A DNA stretch of 64,000 nucleotides from Bin87 sp965203985 (GTDB lineage Bacteria > Chloroflexota > Dehalococcoidia > Lucifugimonadales > UBA3495): assembly GCA_965203985.1 (NCBI GenBank), contig CBDBDS010000010.1, positions 186,001 through 250,000 of the forward strand, in the 5' to 3' direction. The notes under the pieces are model-generated. The model did no database searches, was not told the origin of the DNA, and was given only the letters and a program-made list of their open reading frames with translations. The translations under genes were made by a program, and so were the position numbers. This document shows, piece by piece, positions 60,007 through 64,000 of the stretch. How positions within the stretch are numbered: the first letter of the stretch is position 1; each line of letters opens with the position of its first letter.

Positions 60007-61401
60007 ATGCCCGGTAAAATTGCCCAAGTAATCGGTACGGTGGTGGACGTAGAATTCCCCGCCGATCAGCTCCCGAACCTGTTTGACGCTCTCGAGGTCG
60101 ACAACTCGGGCGAGCGCCTGGTGCTGGAAGTTCAGCAGCACATCGGCAACCACTGGGCCCGCTGCCTGGCCCTTGGATCCACGGATGGATTGGCCCGCGG
60201 TAGCGAAGTGACCGACACCGGGAACAAGGTTTCGGTCCCGGTGGGACCTGAAACACTGGGGCGGCTCTTCGACGTGACCGGGACTCCCCTGGACAACCTG
60301 GGCGCAGTGGAAGCCGGTCAGTTCTGGCCCATCCACCGGGATCCTCCGGCTTTTGACGACCAGAACCCCACCGTCGAGATCCTTGAGACGGGTATCAAGG
60401 TGTTCGATCTCATTACCCCCTTCCCTAAAGGTGGTAAGGTGGGGGCCTACGGCGGTGCCGGCGTGGGCAAGACCGTCATCATCCAGGAACTCATCCGGAA
60501 TATCGGCGCCGTTCATAGCGGCGTGTCCGTGTTCGCGGGTGTCGGCGAACGGTCTCGCGAAGGGAACGACCTCTGGCACGAGATGGAAGACTCCGGCGTG
60601 CTGGGCAGCACCGTGCTGGTGTTCGGCCAGATGAATGAGACTCCCGGCGTGCGCGCCCGCATCGGGCTCACCGGGCTGACCATGGCGGAGTACTTCCGGG
60701 AAGAGCAGAACCAGGACGTGCTGCTGTTCATCGACAACATTTACCGGTACATCCTGGCCGGTATGGAAGTGTCCGCGCTGCTGGGCCGTATGCCTTCCGC
60801 GGTGGGTTATCAGCCCACGTTGAGCACGGAGATGGGCGCGCTCCAGGAGCGGATCACTTCCACCAAAAGCGGCAGCATTACCTCCTTCCAGGCCATTTAT
60901 GTGCCGGCCGACGACTACACCGACCCCGGCATCGTGACCACCTTCGGACACCTGGACGCCGTCGTTTCGCTCGAGCGCGCGTTGGCAGCGCAGGCGCTGT
61001 ATCCTGCCGTGGACCCGCTGGCCTCCTTCGCCCGCATCCTGGAACCGCGCATCGTCGGCGAGGAGCACTATCGTGTGGCTCGTGGCGTGCAGCAGGTGCT
61101 GCAGCGGTACCGTGACCTGCAGGACATTATCGCCATCCTGGGTATCGAAGAACTGTCTGACGACGACCGGCAGACGGTGTTCCGCGCCCGCAAGATCCAG
61201 CGGTTCCTGACCCAGCCGTTCTTCGTCGCCGAGACCTTCACCAACCAGCCTGGCAAGTACGTGGCGCTTCGTGACACGGTGCGGGGCTTCGCCGAAATCC
61301 TCGACGGCCAACACGACGATCTCCCTGAGCAGGCTTTCTACATGGTCGGCACCATCGAAGAGGCGGTTGAGAAGGCCGCTGAGATGCAGGCCACAGCCTG
61401 A
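60007..61401 (+). CDS. atpD: ATP synthase subunit beta
   Basis: 464 residues. P-loop GGAGVGKT at 149-156, followed by the catalytic GERSREGND loop and the FIDNIYRY segment of Walker B. This is the catalytic F1 subunit. Confidence 0.97.
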   Translation: MPGKIAQVIGTVVDVEFPADQLPNLFDALEVDNSGERLVLEVQQHIGNHWARCLALGSTDGLARGSEVTDTGNKVSVPVGPETLGRLFDVTGTPLDNLGAVEAGQFWPIHRDPPAFDDQNPTVEILETGIKVFDLITPFPKGGKVGAYGGAGVGKTVIIQELIRNIGAVHSGVSVFAGVGERSREGNDLWHEMEDSGVLGSTVLVFGQMNETPGVRARIGLTGLTMAEYFREEQNQDVLLFIDNIYRYILAGMEVSALLGRMPSAVGYQPTLSTEMGALQERITSTKSGSITSFQAIYVPADDYTDPGIVTTFGHLDAVVSLERALAAQALYPAVDPLASFARILEPRIVGEEHYRVARGVQQVLQRYRDLQDIIAILGIEELSDDDRQTVFRARKIQRFLTQPFFVAETFTNQPGKYVALRDTVRGFAEILDGQHDDLPEQAFYMVGTIEEAVEKAAEMQATA

Positions 61402-61437
61402 TCTTCCCAGGCCACGGATTGACAGGAGCCATACCCG

Positions 61438-61878
61438 ATGCCGATGCAATTGCAGATCATCACCGCTGAACGCGAGGTGTTTTCCGGCGAAGTGGACGCG
61501 CTGGTGGCGCCCGGCGTTGCCGGGCAGTTGGGGATCCTACCCAACCATGCGCCGTTGATGACCGTGCTGCAGCCGGGCGAGTTGCTCGTTCGGGCCGGGG
61601 GCGACGAGAGCTACCTGGCTCTCTCCGGCGGATACCTGGAAGTGCTGGGCAATCTGGTTATCGTGCTTGCCGACGCCGCCGAAGACGTGGACGAAATCGA
61701 CGAGGCGCGGGCCCAGGAAGCGTTGGCGCGAGCACAGGAACGCATTGCCAGTCGGGAATCTGACATCGAACTGGAGCAGGCGGTGGCTTCCCTCCGCCGA
61801 GCCCAGGTTCGCGTGACCGTCGCGCGCCGGCGGCGGTCGGCACCGCACCGCTCGCTAGCGCGGCAAGCCCCGCAATAG
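61438..61878 (+). CDS. atpC: ATP synthase subunit epsilon
   Basis: 146 residues. N-terminal beta sandwich (MQLQIITAEREVFSGEVDALV, PGVAGQLGILPNHAPLMTVL) and a C-terminal helix pair that regulates ATP hydrolysis. It ends 3 bases from the convergent rex gene. Confidence 0.94.
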   Translation: MPMQLQIITAEREVFSGEVDALVAPGVAGQLGILPNHAPLMTVLQPGELLVRAGGDESYLALSGGYLEVLGNLVIVLADAAEDVDEIDEARAQEALARAQERIASRESDIELEQAVASLRRAQVRVTVARRRRSAPHRSLARQAPQ

Positions 61879-61880
61879 GG

Positions 61881-62585
61881 TCAGCCGCCTGGCGTCAAGC
61901 CGTTGACCGAAGAACCGGCGTCGGTGAGGTAATAGGTCATCGACTGCAGGGCCAGCACCGGGTCAATGCTGCGTACCCGGATACCATCCGGCACTTGTGC
62001 ATTGATGGGCGCGTAGTTGAGGATCGCCCGGACTCCGCATTCCACCAGCTGATCGATCACCGTTTGGGTATGGGCGCTGGGTACGGCCACGATGGCGATG
62101 CTGATGTTCCGTTCAGCAACCGTTTCCGCCATTTCGCCCATGGGTTGCACCGACACGCCGCCCACCTGCCGCCCAACGTTACCGAGGTTGTTGTCGAATG
62201 CCGCCACCAGGTGGAACCCGTCAGGGTTGAAGCCGGGGTAGTTCAGGATCGCGTTTCCCAACCGGCCCACACCGACCACCGCTACGTTCCATTCCGAGTT
62301 CAGGCCGAGGATCTGCTTGAGTTCGCGCAAGAGGTCGCGCACCACATACCCTCGGCCCTGCTTGCCGAACCTGCCGAAGTAGGACAAGTCCTTCCGGATC
62401 TGAGCCGGCGTCACTTGCAGCTGTTCGCCCAACTGCTGTGAGTTGGTAACCGATTCGCCGCTTTCCAGGAGCTGCGATAGGATGCGGACATACTGCGGCA
62501 ACCTGGAAATGACCACCTCGGGAACTTCGCCGGGGGATGTGGCCGTCATGGGGCTGGTACCTGGTCCGCTGGAACGTGATGTCAT
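61881..62585 (-). CDS. rex: Redox-sensing transcriptional repressor Rex
   Basis: 234 residues. The N-terminal winged helix contains TPAQIRKDLSYFGRFGKQGRGY, the hallmark of Rex; the NAD(H)-binding Rossmann domain has VAVVGVGRLGNA. Rex senses the NADH/NAD+ ratio and represses respiratory genes. It faces the ATP synthase operon with only 2 bases between stop codons. An N-terminal extension of about 25 residues precedes the winged helix. Confidence 0.94.
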   Translation of the reverse strand: MTSRSSGPGTSPMTATSPGEVPEVVISRLPQYVRILSQLLESGESVTNSQQLGEQLQVTPAQIRKDLSYFGRFGKQGRGYVVRDLLRELKQILGLNSEWNVAVVGVGRLGNAILNYPGFNPDGFHLVAAFDNNLGNVGRQVGGVSVQPMGEMAETVAERNISIAIVAVPSAHTQTVIDQLVECGVRAILNYAPINAQVPDGIRVRSIDPVLALQSMTYYLTDAGSSVNGLTPGG

Positions 62586-62871
62586 GCGCTCGTATGATGA
62601 CCCTTGTTGAATGCGTCAGGTATCCCGATCAAAGTTACGTATGGTGGAAGCGATCGATAATCGTACCTATGCCAATCGGCATTCGGTCATAATCTATCCC
62701 GACGCTTATCCATCGTCAATACCGGCACTAATAGCCGAATGTGAATATCGGGCGCCGGTGAGTATCAGTACCGGCCCAAGCGCCCCCGACGCGGGCCCGT
62801 GCTCCGGTGCACCGGACAAGTTAGACTCGGTAAACCCTTCCGTGGGCCGGCAGTGGCCCCAAAACAACCTC
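62586..62871. other. Divergent intergenic region between rex and the DUF503 gene
   Basis: 286 bases. A frame remains open through it from 62611 but its codons show no conserved sequence before the DUF503 core at 62872. No clear Rex operator (TTGTGAA...TTCACAA) was found. Nothing else recognised. Confidence 0.4.
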
Positions 62872-63171
62872 ATGCATGTAGCAATAGCGCACATCAGTCT
62901 CCGCGTGCCCGAGAGTCGCAGCCTCAAGACCCGGAGACAGACTGCCCGCAGCCTGATCCAGCGAATACGCGGGCGGTTCAACGTTTCGGTCGCCCAGGAT
63001 GCCGGAGCCGATGGCAACGCGTGGCAGAGCGTAACCCTTGCCGTGTCCTGCGTCGGCGTCAGCGCGGACCACACCAGGTCGCGGATCGACGACGTGGTGG
63101 ACTTCGTGATTGAGACCCGCCCTGACCTCGAAGTGCTCGATTACACGGTCGAGGTGATGGGCGGGTTTTAG
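62872..63171 (+). CDS. DUF503 (YlxP-like) protein
   Basis: 99 residues. The family N-terminus MHVAIAHISLRVPESRSLKTRRQTARSLIQRIRGRFNVSVAQDA and the C-terminal DLEVLDYTVEVMGGF segment are clear. The protein is often found near infB/rbfA; here it is separate. Function unknown, possibly linked to ribosome maturation. Confidence 0.85.
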   Translation: MHVAIAHISLRVPESRSLKTRRQTARSLIQRIRGRFNVSVAQDAGADGNAWQSVTLAVSCVGVSADHTRSRIDDVVDFVIETRPDLEVLDYTVEVMGGF

Positions 63172-63183
63172 GGACAAAAATCA

Positions 63184-63215
63184 CCCGGGTCTTCATATTC
63201 GCACGAAAACCCGGG
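63184..63215 (-). terminator. Terminator between convergent genes
   Basis: CCCGGGT/ACCCGGG 7-bp stem with an 18-base loop. On the minus strand it is followed by GATTTTTG, so it should terminate the SelW-like gene. Confidence 0.65.
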
Positions 63216-63234
63216 CGTCTGCTGGAGCACCGGC

Positions 63235-63504
63235 TTAGATTCGGTCGTTAATGGCGGCCATCAGGTCCTGGAGGTCCGGGAATAGATGGGCGTCGGGCGT
63301 GTGCTTATGCTCGCCCACCAACTCGCCATCGATCAGGATGTCGAACTTGCCGTGGTCGCCGGGGGTCAACTTGAATGTCGAAATGTTGTCACCGGTGCGG
63401 GTCAAAGCTTCGCTGGCCATCCAGGCCGCGCGTCCGGCGTGGCCTCAATCCCAGCAATAAATGATCTCAACTTCCATCCGCTTTACGTCGGGCCTCTGTG
63501 CCAT
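63235..63504 (-). CDS. SelW/Rdx-family protein with CWDU motif (candidate selenoprotein)
   Basis: Reading through one TGA at 63445-63447 gives 89 residues: MAQRPDVKRMEVEIIYC17-W-D-U20, then GHAGRAAWMASEALTRTG and GKFDILIDGELVGEHKH, then FPDLQDL near the end. This is the Rdx/SelW pattern: YCxxC or YCxxU, RAxxLAxEL, F-V-DGxL, FPD. The UGA sits exactly at the second residue of the CxxC/U redox motif. GGAGGG is 5 bases before the ATG at 63504. Expected role: small thioredoxin-fold redox protein. Alternative: a broken CxxC protein; the intact frame on both sides and the possible SECIS argue against that. Confidence 0.82.
63411..63430 (-). promoter_or_regulatory. Candidate bacterial SECIS hairpin in the SelW-like gene
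   Basis: From 15 to 34 bases after the UGA: CGC then GGCC pair with GGCC and GCG, with one bulged A, closing a UGGAU loop. The loop GG lies 23-24 bases after the UGA, within the usual window for SelB-dependent elements. A competing stem AGGCC/GGCCU with an inner CGC/GCG overlaps it, starting at the UGA itself. Confidence 0.55.
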
Positions 63505-63607
63505 GATTTCCCTCCCTCCAATTGGCGTTGCGGGTGCGCTCCTGGAGGCGGATGATAGGGCAATCTTGCGGGCCACGCAATATCGCACCCGCTGGCAGCG
63601 AGGTCCG

Positions 63608-64000
63608 TCAATTCCGGCCCGGGACGGCACGGTTGGCGTCGTTCAGGACCGCCTGGTCCAACCAAGCGCAGAGCCCTTCCCAAAACTCAGGGTAATCGCC
63701 AACGTTCATGTGGCCGGCCGTATCGACCGTGACCAACCGCTTCGGCTCGCGCGCGGCGTCGTATAGCTTGCGTCCCTGTGACAGCGGGACCAGTTCGTCG
63801 TCGCCACCGTGCAGTATCAGCAGCGGACAGTCGATGCGGTCAACCAGAGCCGCCGAGTTGTAGCGATTGCCGACCAACCGCCCGGACCAAGTCAGGGTGG
63901 GATAGAACAACTTGCCCATGTCGCGCAGCGAGGCGAACGGAGCAACCAGCGCCATCGCCCGCGGCGACCATGACTCGGCCGCCAGCCTGATGGACACGGC
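63608..64000 (-). CDS. Alpha/beta hydrolase, C-terminal part (runs off the window)
   Basis: The 3' end of a gene that continues past 64000. The segment SIRLAAES would follow the nucleophile elbow GxSxGG, which is outside the window. The DCPLLILHGGDDELVPLSQGRKLYDAA stretch contains the acid residue (GxDD) and TAGHMNVGDYPEFW the catalytic histidine (GH). Substrate unknown. Confidence 0.78.
   Translation of the reverse strand, partial: AVSIRLAAESWSPRAMALVAPFASLRDMGKLFYPTLTWSGRLVGNRYNSAALVDRIDCPLLILHGGDDELVPLSQGRKLYDAAREPKRLVTVDTAGHMNVGDYPEFWEGLCAWLDQAVLNDANRAVPGRN

Noticed and set aside
59866..61449. A 527-codon minus-strand frame opposite atpD
   Set aside because: Antisense shadow of a highly conserved gene; the translation has no recognisable domain.
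62611..62871. N-terminal extension of the DUF503 protein
   Set aside because: The open frame upstream of 62872 encodes no conserved sequence, while the family starts at MHVAIAHISL.
1..64000. tRNA, tRNA-Sec or rRNA genes
   Set aside because: Read through for T-loop-like GGTTCRA patterns with matching acceptor stems; none supported.

Overview
The window is a GC-rich bacterial chromosome segment. Gene content and order fit a Chloroflexota lineage of the Dehalococcoidia/SAR202 kind. Pointers are many CaiB/BaiF CoA-transferases, two xanthine-dehydrogenase-type large subunits, a SsuD-like flavin monooxygenase, a Rex repressor beside a complete ATP synthase operon, and an rsmD-coaD-coiled-coil-BFN block. 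This assignment is inference from gene content; there is no rRNA or tRNA in the window to confirm it.

Layout. 1-7.1 kb (minus strand): a sugar-nucleotide-type epimerase, a Tam-like methyltransferase, a membrane-anchored beta-propeller and an oligopeptide-type ABC importer whose DppB-type permease carries three frameshifts. 7.4-10.6 kb (plus): a NUDIX hydrolase and a molybdopterin oxidoreductase. 10.7-15.6 kb: small unknown genes, a YbaK deacylase, a double-hotdog dehydratase, a methyltransferase and a TlpA-like lipoprotein whose active site reads UPHC through an in-frame UGA. 15.8-17.5 kb: a B12-dependent acyl-CoA mutase large subunit with isobutyryl-CoA-mutase-type specificity residues. 17.5-19.1 kb: an AT-richer insert with a promoter, a structured intergenic RNA and a YCDD reverse transcriptase resembling the DRT2 antiphage system. 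19.2-22.5 kb: a decayed copy of the EF-G 3' end, a coiled-coil gene, an EF-G2-type GTPase and RNase HI. 22.5-25.6 kb: a small accessory island with a HEPN protein, its partner and a PD-(D/E)XK nuclease. 25.5-34.2 kb: AhpD-like protein, a second molybdopterin oxidoreductase, a sulfite-oxidase-like enzyme fused to a cytochrome-b-like membrane domain, an FAD oxidoreductase, a CaiB transferase and a CitE-type lyase. 34.2-41.0 kb: two giant FtsX-like permeases. 41-49.5 kb: SsuD-like monooxygenase, CtaG with a secreted partner, two more CaiB transferases and a hydratase. 49.5-54.5 kb: housekeeping genes tyrS, ribF, rsmD, coaD, a coiled-coil protein and a bifunctional nuclease. 54.6-61.9 kb: atpZ/I-B-E-F-H-A-G-D-C. 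61.9-64 kb: rex, a DUF503 protein, a SelW-like protein with a CWDU motif and a truncated alpha/beta hydrolase.

How the genes work together. The metabolic theme is uptake of peptides or other organic solutes, then CoA activation, hydration, lyase and mutase steps on short acyl-CoAs, with molybdenum and flavin enzymes feeding electrons to a respiratory chain (CtaG, ATP synthase, Rex).

The most notable observations are two independent in-frame UGA codons placed exactly at redox-active cysteine positions (candidate selenoproteins), and a DRT2-like reverse transcriptase with its own promoter-driven upstream RNA that contains a long open frame.
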